A stretch of 64,000 nucleotides of DNA from Argyresthia goedartella (GCA_949825045.1 OX463836.1:10185829-10249828), one strand, 5' to 3'. Shown: positions 11,301 to 22,419, counted from the first letter of the stretch. Numbers and translations are program-made. The notes: generated by a model not told the origin, from the letters alone.

Positions 11301-12261
11301 TGGTGGCGTTGCGCGGGAACACGCAGATGTCCGAGCCAGTGTCGACGAGAAATTGTGTTTTTGTCTTACGATCGGTGACGAAAAGGCAGCTTGTGGCTGA
11401 TGGACAATCGTTAGCCGCTACTGTCGATCGCCCCCGGAATTTGCCGCTTGAAAGTTGCATGGCTTGGTGCATTTTTGTGCATTTACTCCAAACCTGCGAT
11501 GGTAAAAGCAAGGACGCGGTTGGTTGTGATGGCTGGAGTTTGACCTGCCACGGCTGTGTGATCTTCCGGAATTGAGCGCGTCGCGTCGAAAGCTTCGTGA
11601 CCTGTCGAGTTAATTCTGCTATTTGGTTAGCCATGTCCTGAATCAGGCTGTTGTTGTTGTAGCTGGTGCTGGCTACTTGCGGTGTTGATGGTGCGAGCTC
11701 GAAAACTTTATCGGCCAGGTCCGCTATTTTGTCCACCGGCAAGTCAGCTTGAGATGCCACAATGGTTTGAATGTTGTGCGGAAGGCGGCTGGACCAGATT
11801 GTTCTTAAAAACTCTTCTGGTACATCCGGGCCGGCGAGGCTCTGCAGGTGGCGCAGGAACTGGGATGGTTTTCTGTCCCCTAGCTCTTCATGAACAAGAA
11901 GCTGTTTGACCTTGCGCTCGCGTGATGCCGATAGACGCTTTATAATCTCCGACTTGAGCTTCTCGTACTTATGGGTCGCCGGAGGCGATGTTATTACGTC
12001 TATTACCTCGACGGTGTTTTGGTTGCCGAGGTTTGCAATGACATGATAAAATTTTGTACTGTCCTCTGTTATACGGCTTAACGCAAACTGCGCCTCTAAC
12101 TGTGCAAACCACACGTCAGATCGTTCTGCCCAAAATTCCGGTACTTTTACTCCCACTCGAAATAAATTGGTCACTGAATGCGGCCCTGCGTCGTCGGCGG
12201 TCGACTGCTGCGTGGACGTATGCGAGGCCGCGCCCTGTGTGCTGTCCTTGGGGTCCGGCAT
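8347..12261 (-). pseudogene. gypsy gag-pol, one frameshift in integrase
   Basis: The gag start is the ATG at 12261 (MPDPKDSTQ). Reading on the minus strand gives gag, an aspartic protease ([13 protein letters not shown]), reverse transcriptase ([27 protein letters not shown]), RNase H ([16 protein letters not shown]) and integrase ([13 protein letters not shown] zinc site, then HIDLIGPL). The gag and pol are one continuous frame down to about 9015, where one base appears to be missing after QFEA. The integrase then continues in the next frame (from about 9015 through 8899) with the [18 protein letters not shown] and PADTGPYKVIQR segments, and reads into the 3' LTR. No CCHC knuckle is visible in gag, which may be lost or replaced. 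Confidence 0.9.
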
Positions 12262-12308
12262 TCTTTTCGTCAGGATTGACTGCGTTGAGTCCAGTTCGGG
12301 GTCACCAG

Positions 12309-12566
12309 TGTGGGGGTGGTTATGGTCTTGGTAGGTATGTAAACGCTGACTAGTAGTAAATAGTAATTTAATCGAGACAATACAATTGGCGGCGTAACAG
12401 AGTAACGTGCTCGCGCGGCGGAGGGTACGCGACAACTGACGCGCGGGTGGCGCGGGCGCAACTAGTTTTTTACAGCGCGCCGGCTGAGTGGACAATAGAC
12501 TGGAATGTGCTGTAGTCAGGGCCGGGCTCAGAAATGTAGATTCTCGTTGTGAGTGGAGTATCCACA
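12309..12566 (-). repeat. 5' LTR of the gypsy element (258 bp)
   Basis: Starts TGTGGATACTCCACTC on the minus strand and ends CACCCCCACA before the primer-binding site. It is 35 bp longer than its 3' partner owing to two block insertions, although the rest is near identical. That is unusual for two LTRs made by one insertion. Confidence 0.9.
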
Positions 12567-12573
12567 TGGGTAC

Positions 12574-12785
12574 TACTTTTAATTCTTAAAAACCCGTTTA
12601 TTTCATTATTTCTTGTTATAGAAATACGGCAATAGAAATACACCCTCTGTGAAAATTTCGGCTCTCTACCTCTTTCGGTTGATTCGGTAGAGCCCGGTGA
12701 CAGACGGACGGTCAGACGGACGGACGGACAGCGGAGCCTTAGTAATAGGGTACCATTTGGCACCCTTCGGGTACGGAACCCTACA
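12574..12785 (+). repeat. 3' half of the abundant lepidopteran repeat
   Basis: Contains a short GACGGACGGACGG array and ends with the TTAGTAATAGGGTACCATTT and CCCTTCGGGTACGGAACCCT words typical of this family's 3' end. It abuts the gypsy target site, so the gypsy element inserted into or next to it. Confidence 0.65.
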
Positions 12786-13473
12786 AAACACCTATGAAGC
12801 TGTAATTGGTAGTTTATACATTGGAGACCTCAGTTCAGTTAAGGTTTTATCGAAAACATCCCCTATTTGGAAAAGCAGGGGTTACAGATTGTATGAAACA
12901 AGAAAATTTCTTGACCCATGAAAGTGAAGCACATAGCACAGGCTAGTTTATAGATACGAGACGACAGCGACAGTGTAATTTTGGAAATTACCCAAAGGAG
13001 AGAAATCAGAAGATGTAGTGGAGTAACATTGTATGAACATCAGAATATTCTTGAACTATGAATCTAAAAGGCAGTTAGATAGTAGTGGGAAAGGGATACG
13101 CGTAAAAGACTGTGAACATAAACATTTACATACAAGCACAATCATTGCTTCTAGCCCCACACTAGGATACTCTGTGTCGTGGGAACCTACACACACACAA
13201 ACATCCAAGACCGGAGATTTTTTATTTTCTTTTACCCCCAGCCTGCACCCGAAGCATGTTTAGAGTGAAAGTGAGTGACAGGGCTTTACGCTCGCAATAT
13301 CTCTGTCCCTCACTTTCCTTTCTTTTATCAGTTATTATAAATAGATAAATGAAATCTTGGAACTGTTTGTCTTCGACTCCCACTTAGGCACTTTTATGCG
13401 ACCCAACCCAGTGAAGCCGCGAGAAACAGCTAATAATAAATAAATAACATATTCATTATGCTAAATACGCTAC
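12786..13473. other. intron sequence with a SINE fragment (about 13135-13215, minus)
   Basis: No gene seen. The minus strand of 13135-13215 contains CCGGTCTTGGATG, then GGTTCCCACGACACAGAGTA and CCTAGTGTGGGGC, matching the 3' part of the SINE at 47772-47936. Confidence 0.5.
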
Positions 13474-13818
13474 CTGGATCTGTCTCTTCACCCCATCACC
13501 ATCACCGTCCACCGAAGACACCTCGAACTTCCCATCCTCATGGAACGTCGGCTCCACAACTATATTCTCTGGTTCCACATCCGGCTTTATAAACACGCTC
13601 TGATTGGTCCTTCTGCGCCGACGCCTCATATGCTTCAGCCGGAACCGAATCATGCATCTTATGTCCTCGTCTTCCATTAGCGTGAGCTCAAAGTCGGTGA
13701 TTTCTTTCTGTATGTCAGTCCGGTTGTCTGTGGTGGGGAAGTCTATCTCTTTCTCTTGTGAGTAGAGCTTGGGGTTTATTTCCGGATGGCATTGCTCGCA
13801 TTCGTGTTTGTAACCATC
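13474..13818 (-). CDS. C2H2 zinc-finger gene, internal exon
   Basis: A 115-codon phase-0 exon bounded by an acceptor (TTATATTTCTAG) and a donor (CAG|GTAGCG) on the minus strand. It opens with DGYKHECEQCHPEINPK, a lone Cys-x2-Cys pair, then an acidic and charged stretch with a run of eight basic residues around KHMRRRRRRT (a possible nuclear signal). It contains no complete finger. It links the finger exons at 18.6-20.7 kb to the terminal exon. Confidence 0.8.
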
Positions 13819-13944
13819 CTAGAAATATAAGAGGGTGTGTCTTAAATAATGTACTACACGACTAAGTTAAATCAAATTAATGTTGTGGCGTAACATTGTT
13901 CCCTAAATGTGTTTGAAATATTCATATCATATGAAATATACATT

Positions 13945-14195
13945 CGACGACCAGAATGGCCGAGTGGGCAGTGACGCTGCCTACGAAGCCAAGGGACCTG
14001 GGTTCGAGTCCCGGTGGGGGTTAAATATTTGTTTGATGGAAACGGATGTTTGTACCCTAGTCATGGTTGTTTATCTATCTAAGTATTATATTTATCTATA
14101 TAAGTATGTGTATCGTTGTCTAGTACCCAAGGTACAGGGAATCCTAGTTTGGGGCTAGATCAATGTGTGTACAGATGTAGTGAATAAACCTTTCC
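13945..14195 (+). mobile_element. tRNA-derived SINE, copy 1
   Basis: The 5' part looks like a tRNA: an A box in GAATGGCCGAGTGGGCAGTG and a B box in GGGTTCGAGTCCC. It is followed by a non-tRNA body ending in GTTTGGGGCTAGATCAATGT. Copy 2 of the same family lies in opposite orientation at 23796-24045. Not a functional tRNA gene: the acceptor arm does not close. Confidence 0.75.
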
Positions 14196-15280
14196 TTTCG
14201 TATTTTCTCGGAAATGTTCGTTTTTGTCTTACTACTTCACTCGCACTCAGTACCCATCGAGACAACGTAGGGAACGGTCGCATTGCAAGAGGAAGTATCT
14301 ATATAGAGTAGTTAATACCACAGAAATATTTTGTTGATATTTATGTTAGATTTTGTGATAAACTTCATGGACTCGTGTATTAATGCAGGCCACCTATATT
14401 TATTTATTTTTGACACATTTACATTTCACTCTTGTCTGTCATTTTTGTAAATAATAAACATTGATTTTATTCGATCCACATTAACAATTTATAACAGACA
14501 TGCCGAAAGCACTAAGAAAAGGGAAACGTTTAGATCGGCAAGCCTGCGAAGTTATTTTCAATATTTATTTATATTAATTTCTCTGCTAGTTTGTTTTGTT
14601 TTATGTTGAGGTGTCTTTTTTGTTATGTCATAGTATTTTTAATTAATTACAAAAATTTATTGTTATAAAAAAGGTCTGCAAAATCCTACTGTAGTTTTGA
14701 CTTATAGTTAGACTTTTGGGGTTCCAATCCTTAAAGAATCATTAGATCATCCCAACCGGAATTTGGTTTTTATCAGTGCGTTTTATTGTAATAAAACGTC
14801 CTCAGTAACTAGTTATATTTTTGTTTTCCTAACGAATTCTTTATATGATAGAATCGTGGTGGTTTTAACATCTCAGTGTTATATACGTCAAACGGGCAAT
14901 TTGACATTTGACATTGACATAAATAAAGTATGCGATTTATTTGATACCTACACGTAATTTAATAATACAGTAATTCATAGACACATCGGCACCATTCGGG
15001 TATTATCGTTGTTCCGAGTTTTGCCGATAGGAAAGGATTATTCACTACATCTGTACATGGTGTCCAAGGTATTATTATTATATATTTTTAACTCCTTTGT
15101 ATGACTGTTACGAATCCGAAGTTGTCACGAATTTGTCACGAATTCGTCACTAATGATAAATCCAAGTTTCAAACTCGTACGAATCAAGTCAAATCTAATC
15201 ATTTATTGCAAGTAGGCAAAATAATGCACTTTTACAAGTCAAACACTTACTTAAGTCTCATACATGGAAAAAAAACAAAT
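14196..15280. other. AT-rich intron, no gene seen
   Basis: Short frames only. About 15045-15085 (TACATGGTGTCCAAGGTATTATTATT) resembles the 3' tail of the SINE family above, so a decayed fragment is present. TCACGAATTTGTCACGAATTCGTCAC at 15117-15150 (in two parts) is a small direct repeat. Confidence 0.4.
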
Positions 15281-15285
15281 ATGAC

Positions 15286-15490
15286 TGTGCCGGTCGACTA
15301 TGTTAGTAATATTTCCACGTAATGTTAAGATAAGTTGACGACCGTCACAGATAAGGTATATTTATATTCATCACGTAGTTTTGTAGTAAGTTGTATTAAC
15401 TATAATAAATTAGTCTGGTATTTGCGCGGATCTCAAGCCTTTTACTTTACTCCCGAAGATGTCGCTCTCCTTATAATTGCCTCTGGCAAA
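15286..15490 (+). mobile_element. solo LTR, 205 bp, TSD ATGAC
   Basis: Runs from TGTGCCGGTCGAC to CCTCTGGCAAA and is flanked by ATGAC on both sides (15281-15285, 15491-15495). It matches, in the opposite orientation on this strand, the two 220-bp LTRs of the small element at 26835-28346. A solo LTR forms when the two LTRs of an inserted element recombine. Confidence 0.9.
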
Positions 15491-15495
15491 ATGAC

Positions 15496-16552
15496 CAACT
15501 AAACTAATGAGTACATAACTGATTTGAGTTTGAAAAAGGAAATTTCTCCTTCAAGTGGTGATTCATGGCTGAATCTCGCACAGGAAAAAGAAACTCCATG
15601 AACTCTGCCAGTTCTTCAGAAATACGCCCGTCAGAGAAGATAGCACCAAGAAACTCTACGGGATTGTCATTTTTTCAATTGTTGTAATTTTTTATTTTTT
15701 TTTACACAATTTGCGATACAAAAAATATGTAATCTAATGACAATATTATAAAATCGTATCCATAAGTGCCAATAAGATGTCTCAAAATAACAATCTAACA
15801 AAATAAATAAATAAGTACAAAGACAAGCTGTAATGAACATAACTTATGAGAAACCAGACTGGACCAGTCCCCCCAAGCAGCACCCGTTCACGAGTATGAC
15901 TTGTGCACCGGCCATACGCCTAGCCACAGCCGCGAAAACGTTGCGTAATGTGCACAAGTCTGAATATTGAGCATTGATTATGTTTCCACAAGCGTTGTTC
16001 CTATTAAGGGCTATCTATCACTTTGCTTCGCATAATTTTGTGTTTCCTAATTTTTATTCGAATGAGTTTGTCATAACTATAAAGGCATTTTCTAATAACA
16101 ATACTTCGGTCTACTGTTTTGTTTTGGTGGGCATAACAAGCTTATAGTATATTTTCTGTTAGACTCCTTTAGAGTCATCTAATAGATATTTTGCGTATTA
16201 TTATTTTGGCTAATAATGATTTATAATATTCATGTTTTCTACTTCAGTTATGTTATCGGTTTTTTCGTCTTTGTTTGGAATTCATATCCTGCTTATATGT
16301 ACGCATTTGTATATTTAGTTTAATATTTAACTGTACACATAGGTCTCCCTTGCCCATTAATCAATCTTTCTCATCGGAACTTGGTTTGCTGGAAGAGATC
16401 TCTCATACGAGTTAGGCTCGCCTTTGAAGAGATCTCTTGAAAATAACAAGAAACAAAACACAAGAAATACATACAATATTATAGTATTGTATGTATTTCT
16501 TCTTTTTTCAATTTTTTTAGGTTCAATAAAGTATTTATGAATGAAAACAGTA
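15496..16552. other. intron sequence with LINE 3' UTR-like debris (about 16345-16520)
   Basis: No gene. 16345-16445 contains GCTGGAAGAGATCTCTCATA and GCTCGCCTTTGAAGAGATC words like the 3' UTR of the LINE fragment at 22420-23060. A hairpin at about 16463-16500 is built from ACAAGAAATACATACAATAT and its reverse complement. Confidence 0.4.
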
Positions 16553-16751
16553 GATTAAGCTTTTTCAGTTAAAAATTCATATTTAGTGTAATAATAATGA
16601 AAAAAGAAAATCTGAATATCATTCAGATTTTTTTAACCATTATTGTTCATGATGTTTAGAATGGTTTATTCGTCAAAAAATATCGTAAAATTGCCTTCTT
16701 TTTTCATTATTATTATACTAAATATGTATTTTTAACTAAAAAAGCTTAATC
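16553..16751. mobile_element. MITE, about 199 bp with about 55-bp TIRs
   Basis: Left end GATTAAGCTTTTTCAGTTAA and right end TTAACTAAAAAAGCTTAATC are inverted, and the match continues inward through the TAATAATAATGAAAAAAGAA region. No coding capacity and no clear target duplication. Confidence 0.7.
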
Positions 16752-16966
16752 AACTTTGAAAAAATAAATAAGATCTGCCCTCCGTTACAAGGACATGTAG
16801 TTTAATTTTTTATGAAGTGCCAATGTGACCTGTGTTACTGTGGCCCTACTTAGTGACGAATTCGTGACGCTATCGTGACAACCAACAAGAAAGAAATTGT
16901 CAGCCATTTATGAGTAATTTGAAGCAAAGATTGATGAAATAAAATTCACCCGTTTATAAAACATTC

Positions 16967-18433
16967 AAATCAAATCAAATCAAATCAAATCAAATCAAAA
17001 ATCATTTATTTCCATAGGATGTTGTTACATCACTTAGATCCGTCATTACATTTTTTTGGGTGAGTTCACTAACACAATGGCGGAATCTGTGGAGAAGAGC
17101 TCACCGAAGAAACTCCAGTCTTTTGCGTTTCCTTTTTTAAATAAAATATTGTCAAATTACAAAATGAATGCTAATTATATATCGAAACAGCCTGTTACTC
17201 AAACAATCTATTCCCATGGACATCTGTCCTCTAAGTAATCAGATATCCTATAGTAACCTTTTTTATACAATTTCTGTTTTATTATTATTTTAAACTTGTC
17301 TAAAGTTAAGTTTTTAATATCAGTAGGGACCTTATTGTAATAGCGTATACAATTGCCTTTAAAAGAATTACTAATTTTATGTAGTCGGCTTACATAAGCA
17401 ACCAACTTGTCTTTATTTCTAGTATTAAAATTGTGTATATCACTGTACTTCTGAAAATTAGTTATATTTCTTTTTACATACACAAGATTGTCATAGATAT
17501 ATTGAGACACAAATGTCAGAATATTGATTTCTTTAAACTTTTCCCTCAGTGACACTCTAGGCCCTAATCTATAAATTGCACGAACAGCCCGTTTCTGCAG
17601 AATAAATATACTATTAGCATTCGCAGCGTGACCCCACAATAAAATACCATAGGTCATTAGACTATGAAAGTAACTAAAGTAGACTAGTCTAGCGGTGTCT
17701 ACGTCGGTAAGAGCTCTAATTTTTTTAACTGCGAACGCTGCCGAACTCAGTCTGTTCGACAATTTATTTATATGAGGATCCCATTGTAGTTTGGCGTCTA
17801 AAGTAATGCCCAAAAAGACAGTCGACTGCACAAGGTCCAATCTCTGACCTTTTATAAATATGTCTGTAGTTACCGGGTTCACATTGGGTAACACGAATTT
17901 AATACATTTAGTTTTCTTTTCATTAAGTAATAAATTGTTAACAGTAAACCAGTTCACTATACTAGAGATAGCATTGTTTACCTCGTCATAATTTGATTGC
18001 TGTCTTTTAACTTTAAATATCAAAGAAGTATCATCGGCAAACAATACTAACCCATGTTTTGCTTTAACAAGGTAAGGTAAATCATTAATATATACTAAAA
18101 ACAAGAAAGGACCAAGAATTGAACCTTGCGGTACGCCCATACTTATTGAAGACCCAGGTGATCTTTTCCCATTAACATCGACCATCTGAACCCTATCTGT
18201 TAGATATGACTCCAGAAGGCCAAGTGCCTGATCTTTTACACCATAATGGCGTAACTTCCTGACAAGAGTGTCATGATGGACGCAATCAAAAGCCTTGGAT
18301 AGATCGCAGAAGACACCTATTGCATCCATTGCGTCTTCCCAGGCATCAAAAATATTGTCGATTAGTTTAAAACCAGCATCGGCTGTTGAACGACCCTTCG
18401 TGAAACCAAACTGAGCAATTACCGTCACAAATG
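16967..18433 (-). pseudogene. 5'-truncated non-LTR retrotransposon (RT half of ORF2)
   Basis: An uninterrupted 406-codon minus-strand frame begins mid reverse transcriptase (FGFTKGRSTADA) and contains VFCDLSKAFDCVHHD, SISMGVPQGSILGPFLFLVY and the catalytic FADDTSL. It continues through the thumb and C-terminal region (TYGILLWGHAAN, LQKRAVRAIY, RYYNKVPTDI) to a stop at 17208. The 3' tail is a (TTTGA)n repeat seen as (ATCAA)n at 16967-17000. 5' truncation is the usual result of incomplete target-primed reverse transcription. It lies in an intron of the zinc-finger gene, same orientation. Confidence 0.85.
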
Positions 18434-18594
18434 GCTAAAAGCTGAAGGTGAATCGAAGTCCATTACGACACTAAACTAAGAGATACTTACGAAGTTGGAC
18501 GCATGTTTAAAGAAATTACTAAAGAGTCACAAGCGCAGATGTCTATCGGATGCTGCTTATATCATGTGATTCAAGTTTATAACTGGTACTGTAC

Positions 18595-18822
18595 CTTCCT
18601 CCGCTTATGATCAATAATATGATTCCTCAGACTGGTCTTCAGGTTGAACACAGCCTCACATCTGCAACACTTGTATATGTCCAGTTCTTGTTTGTGCACA
18701 CTGCGCAGATGTAACATCAGTTCTAGTTTTTTCTCGAACTTCGCGTCGCAAACTATGCAGTTGTTGCTCTTACGGCGGATGGAAGTAAGGCCTTTCTTCA
18801 GCAAGTCGGTTGGTGTGAAGCC
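18595..18822 (-). CDS. C2H2 zinc-finger gene, internal exon
   Basis: A 76-codon phase-0 exon with an acceptor (CATCTTTATCAG) and donor (AAG|GTACAG). It encodes two fingers: CIVCDAKFEKKLELMLHLRSVH and a second, CCRCEAVF..LRNHIIDH. The downstream splice to 13818 keeps the frame. Confidence 0.85.
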
Positions 18823-18867
18823 CTGATAAAGATGCAGGTAACATAAAACATAAACATTTATATAATT

Positions 18868-18975
18868 ATTTATATACAGGCATCTGGCCCCACACTAGGA
18901 TACCGTGTCATGGGAACCAGAAACAGCGACGTCACACACATATGTATAACCAAGACCTAGACTTTTCTTCTTCCT
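18868..18975 (-). mobile_element. SINE fragment (same family as 47772-47936)
   Basis: On the minus strand it reads GTCTAGGTCTTGGTTATACA, then CGCTGTTTCTGGTTCCCATG and CCTAGTGTGGGGCC. This matches the body and 3' part of the SINE inside the Polinton. The tRNA-like head is missing. Confidence 0.6.
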
Positions 18976-19084
18976 CCCGGCTCCTGGGGTACCCTGGATT
19001 GGAAAACGGCACAACCAGGACCGGTAGGTCGTCTTACCAATAACCTCTGATAGCACTGTGATAAAATACAGTGTACAAACTGAC

Positions 19085-19366
19085 CTGTTCAATATGAGAC
19101 TTCTTGATGTGCACTCTCAGATGATGTGGCCACTTGAACTCACTCGGGCAATACGGACATTTAGACTTCTTAAAATCCTTATTATGGTTAATATGAATGT
19201 GCCACTTCAATGAATTCTTTGAGGCATACACATGATTACAGAACATGCATTTGTATGGTGTGGTCTGTGTGTGCTCTTTGCGTTTGTGTACCGTATACAG
19301 AACCCTGCTGTCAAACTTTTTGCTGCATTGCGAGCATTTGTAGATTCTGGTTAGCGAGCGGTGGAC
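19085..19366 (-). CDS. C2H2 zinc-finger gene, internal exon
   Basis: A 94-codon phase-0 exon (acceptor TTCATTTTATAG, donor ACAG|GTCAGT). Its first residues VH complete the second finger begun in the upstream exon, which strongly supports that splice. Three full fingers follow: CSQCSKKF..HKRKEH, CMFCNHVY..HIHINH and CPYCPSEF..HIKKSH. Confidence 0.88.
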
Positions 19367-19429
19367 CTATAAAATGAAAAAGCATTTTAAAATGAGAGAT
19401 TTACAAAACTAATAAACATACCATATCAG

Positions 19430-20025
19430 CGCTTTAGACAGATTCCATCTAAGATGTCTTCGAAACATTTTGAACGTCAAGTGGTCTGACCGTATCAGGA
19501 ATACAGAGATATTACGACGTTCTAATGTTGGTGGGGTCGAAGCTTACTTGATGAGGCGTCAACTGCGATGGTGTGGCCACGTGCGACGGATGCCAGAGGA
19601 ACGACTTGCAAAACGTCTCTTATACTGTGAACTACAGAACGGAAAACGCAAGCAAGGCGGTCAGGCTCAAAGACGTGCAGAAGCGACATATGAAAAGTTG
19701 CGGTATCGACCATTCCACGTGGGAGGAACTCACGGAAGACAAGGCAAAGTGGCGACATACGGTGCACGCAAAGATCTTCGATTTCGAGGCCCAACGAAGA
19801 GCTACTCTTGATGCCAAGCGAGACAAACTATGAGGCAGAACACCTGCCGCAATACAATACACGCACCAAAATGGCGTGCTGACGTGTAGCCAGTGCAATC
19901 ACACTTTTTCCAATAAAATAGGCTACGCAAGCCATATGAGGGCACACGAACGACGCCTCCCCCAGCAGTTACAGTCGCCGTGACCGACCCCGTCGGAGAA
20001 CATCATCATCATCATCATCAAACAT
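19430..20025 (+). pseudogene. 3' end of a non-LTR retrotransposon with a C-terminal zinc finger
   Basis: Frames 19470-19620 ([20 protein letters not shown]) and, after a frameshift, about 19620-19970 ([20 protein letters not shown]) match the C-terminal tail of an endonuclease/RT ORF2 family common in invertebrates. A final [21 protein letters not shown] is a C2H2 finger belonging to that ORF, not to the neighbouring gene. The 3' tail is (CAT)n at about 20003-20020. Confidence 0.7.
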
Positions 20026-20459
20026 ACCACCCGCTCAGGGCAGCAGAGGGAAAGTTGTGCCCACATTTCAGTATTTTTTGTGACAGGGGGCTAGCTCATT
20101 TCGGCCATTGCTATGGAAATCTGAATGTTTCCTAACAATTTATTTGACTTATAAAATCAGAAAAGGAGCCGAACACTTTTTTTAAAGATTATACACAAGA
20201 CACTTGCCTAATGAACTGACATTCACAAAAATATCAGGCATCTTCCATCTCATGTATCACATGCCTTGAAGCATATTTTGTATCACAGGTGTGTATGAGG
20301 TGAGAAGAAAGATTCCATGACAGTCTTCTAAACAATGTGTCATGTCAGTTCTTCAAAACTCCAGTCATTCAATGCCCCATCACTGCATCTATGTATTATA
20401 AAGGATTACTCAGTCAGAACTTAAATAAAAAATAAGAGTCAAACAGAATATAATCAAAC
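20026..20459. other. intron, nothing recognised
   Basis: No open frame or element recognised. A short stretch (GTGACAGGGGGCTAGCTCAT at about 20080) resembles one at about 3500 (GTGACAGGCGGCTAGCCCAT), so a small dispersed repeat may be present at both. Confidence 0.3.
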
Positions 20460-20687
20460 CTCTTTGATGTGGCTTTTGAGATGGCCACGGTTTTTGAAGA
20501 AGCATGGGCATTCGGAGCACTCATGTCTCACGTCCGTGTTTGCATGAGTCTTCAGGTGATCCGTGTAGCTGCCCCGAAACTGGAATATTTTGAAGCAAAC
20601 CTCGCAGCTGTAGTTCGGCTTTTCATTTTGTTCTTTTGGGCTTTTAACATCGGGTTTTGTGTCTTCTTGTTTTTGTTTTACCTTCAT
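20460..20687 (-). CDS. C2H2 zinc-finger gene, first clear coding exon
   Basis: 76 codons from an ATG at 20687 (MKVKQKQEDTKPDVKSPKEQ) to a donor GAG|GTTTGA. The first finger is CEVCFKIFQFRGSYTDHLKTH. The second (CSECPCFFKNRGHLKSHIKE) is completed by VH in the next exon. Upstream of the ATG an acceptor (AATTTTTCAG) is followed by a frame reading LNQHIKDKKQ and a stop overlapping the ATG. That could be 5' UTR, a different terminal exon, or a frameshift, so the true start is uncertain. Confidence 0.7.
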
Positions 20688-20719
20688 TGTTTCTTATCTT
20701 TGATGTGCTGATTCAACTG

Positions 20720-21087
20720 AAAAATTAAACTGCCGTTTATTGTAAGTAGGGAGTGCAATGTGGGATCCAGCAATCCAGCTGGGTCTCGCGCTTTTTTGGA
20801 CTTGTGGGATTCAGCATTTGACGCGGGATCCACAGTGCATTCGACTTTATTATTTTATTAATTATAATTGATTTATTTATTATTTACATTAAATATTTTT
20901 GCCTCTACAGCATATGCCAAATCGACATAAATATACACAAAATATTTACAAGATAAGATGATACAAGAGAAGAATTGTAACTCAATTACAGTCATCAAAT
21001 AAATGACATTAATATAAATACAGATTCAATTTATTTTTAAAAAGTATATATGCAAATTAAGAAGAAGAGAATGCAGGGACAATACAA
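20720..21087. other. no gene seen
   Basis: AT-rich. On the minus strand an AATAAA lies near 21025-21035, downstream of the possible terminal exon at 21088. Confidence 0.3.
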
Positions 21088-21159
21088 TTATCCATTCATC
21101 TCACAGAACCTGCCACATTCTCGCACAATATCCCTCGGGGCGTTGAGGCTGTATCGCGC
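21088..21159 (-). CDS. possible small terminal exon
   Basis: A minus-strand acceptor (CTTCTTGTGTAG) is followed in phase 0 by 23 codons (RYSLNAPRDIVRECGRFCEM is the core) and a stop, with a polyadenylation-like AATAAA about 55 bp further on. It could be an alternative 3' end of a gene lying further upstream. No homology recognised; the call rests on the signals alone. Confidence 0.25.
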   Translation of the reverse strand, partial: ARYSLNAPRDIVRECGRFCEMNG

Positions 21160-22419
21160 CTACACAAGAAGCAGAGCGGTTAATTAATAATAATACTCTT
21201 ACAGTTAGTTCCTATACATGTACAATCGAACCATCTGAATCATGCATGACCCACCATAAGCTTATTTTGCTAAACCCCTTAAATGCAAGTAGGTCGAAAT
21301 TCGCTTGAAGGTTTATTTCCTTGGTAACGAACTTGTTATCATTTGATTAGACACTGACATTTACATAGATCTTACAAGTTTGAAAGTTTCAAACGAATTA
21401 TCAGGCAAATGGGTCATGATTTAGTTGGTTCGATTGTACCTATTTAACTAATGCCACTCATTGAAATGAATATGTGATGTTAGTTATTTTCGAGTTATAT
21501 AACAAACTGTTACACAAAAATAATGTATGGAGCGCGTGACAAAAAATAAAAAAGAGGAACCTAAACCGTTAAACCTTGGAGGCTGTAGAACTAATATTCT
21601 TATTATAGTTATTATTCTTGATTTTTTTACATATTTCATATAATGGTCACAAGTGCTCATTAAAAAAATATGAAAAATATTTTTTCGGCATAGAAGATCA
21701 GTTCTAATCACTAAATAATGATATTTTAAAGTCATCTTTATTACCCAATATTTATTCAAACAGTAGAGTAAGGTCGGGTAACTTTGATGCTTGTGTGTAA
21801 CTTGGGTCCGATCTGGGAAACTCTTTAAACTCCCTGCAATGCTGATCTAAGGGACGCAAGTGCTAAAGGTGGGTCCAGACATGTTCTTTTGTCCGTAACA
21901 TACATGTCATGTTAGTTATTAAAATACATGGTAATTTTATGAAAAAAAATTAATATATCCTCCAGCTGGATTTGCTTTGCACCAGCAGAAATCCAGCTGA
22001 ACAGAAAATGCTGCTGGATTAAAATCCTTAATTGTAATTGATTCAGGGGGTTACTAATTATCATACTAAGATTAAGAATTGAGTATTGAATAAAATTTTG
22101 ATAATAATGGATTCTATCTATTTGATGATTCTGCCAATGCCAAGTTCCAGAAATGGCACAATATTCAAGTGAGCCATTGCCTGAATGTCCTAGAAAAGGA
22201 TAAGGCCCCAGATCTGAAGGCTCTTGTCACAAACTAGGACTGCATAGGAAAAAGTATGTAAATCAAACTGTCAGTGACTCAATCAAAATATGCAATGAAA
22301 TATGGATAAGTTGGACTGAAAAATGTGTAACTGAAATAAGTAGTAAATCTATGTACTACTGCCGTTATTGAGACAAATTCTTCGAACAATCATGGAGGTT
22401 TGGCTGAATGTTTGCTGAT
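21160..22419. other. no gene recognised
   Basis: AT-rich, no long frame with recognisable content on either strand. CTCCAGCTGGATTTGC and its neighbours near 21960-22020 form short imperfect inverted repeats. Confidence 0.3.

Larger units (their letters stand above)
8124..12566 (-). mobile_element. Ty3/gypsy LTR retrotransposon (CsRn1/Kabuki-like), full length, 4.44 kb
   Basis: The element is on the minus strand, bounded by LTRs starting TGTGGATACTCC and ending CCACCCCCACA, with TGGG on both sides as target duplication (8120-8123, 12567-12570). Just inside the 5' LTR is TGGTGACCCCGAACTGGAC, a primer-binding site resembling the tRNA-Trp site used by the CsRn1/Kabuki clade. A purine tract GGTGGGGGAG precedes the 3' LTR. 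It lies within the 8.9 kb last intron of the zinc-finger gene, in the same orientation as that gene. One frameshift in the integrase makes this copy probably defective. Confidence 0.9.

Noticed and set aside
13950..14020. tRNA gene
   Set aside because: A and B boxes are present, but the acceptor arm does not pair, and a second dispersed copy with the same non-tRNA body (23796-24045) shows it is a SINE.
17056..17238. Small plus-strand gene (60 codons)
   Set aside because: Lies over the 3' UTR of the minus-strand LINE fragment; no homology or signals.
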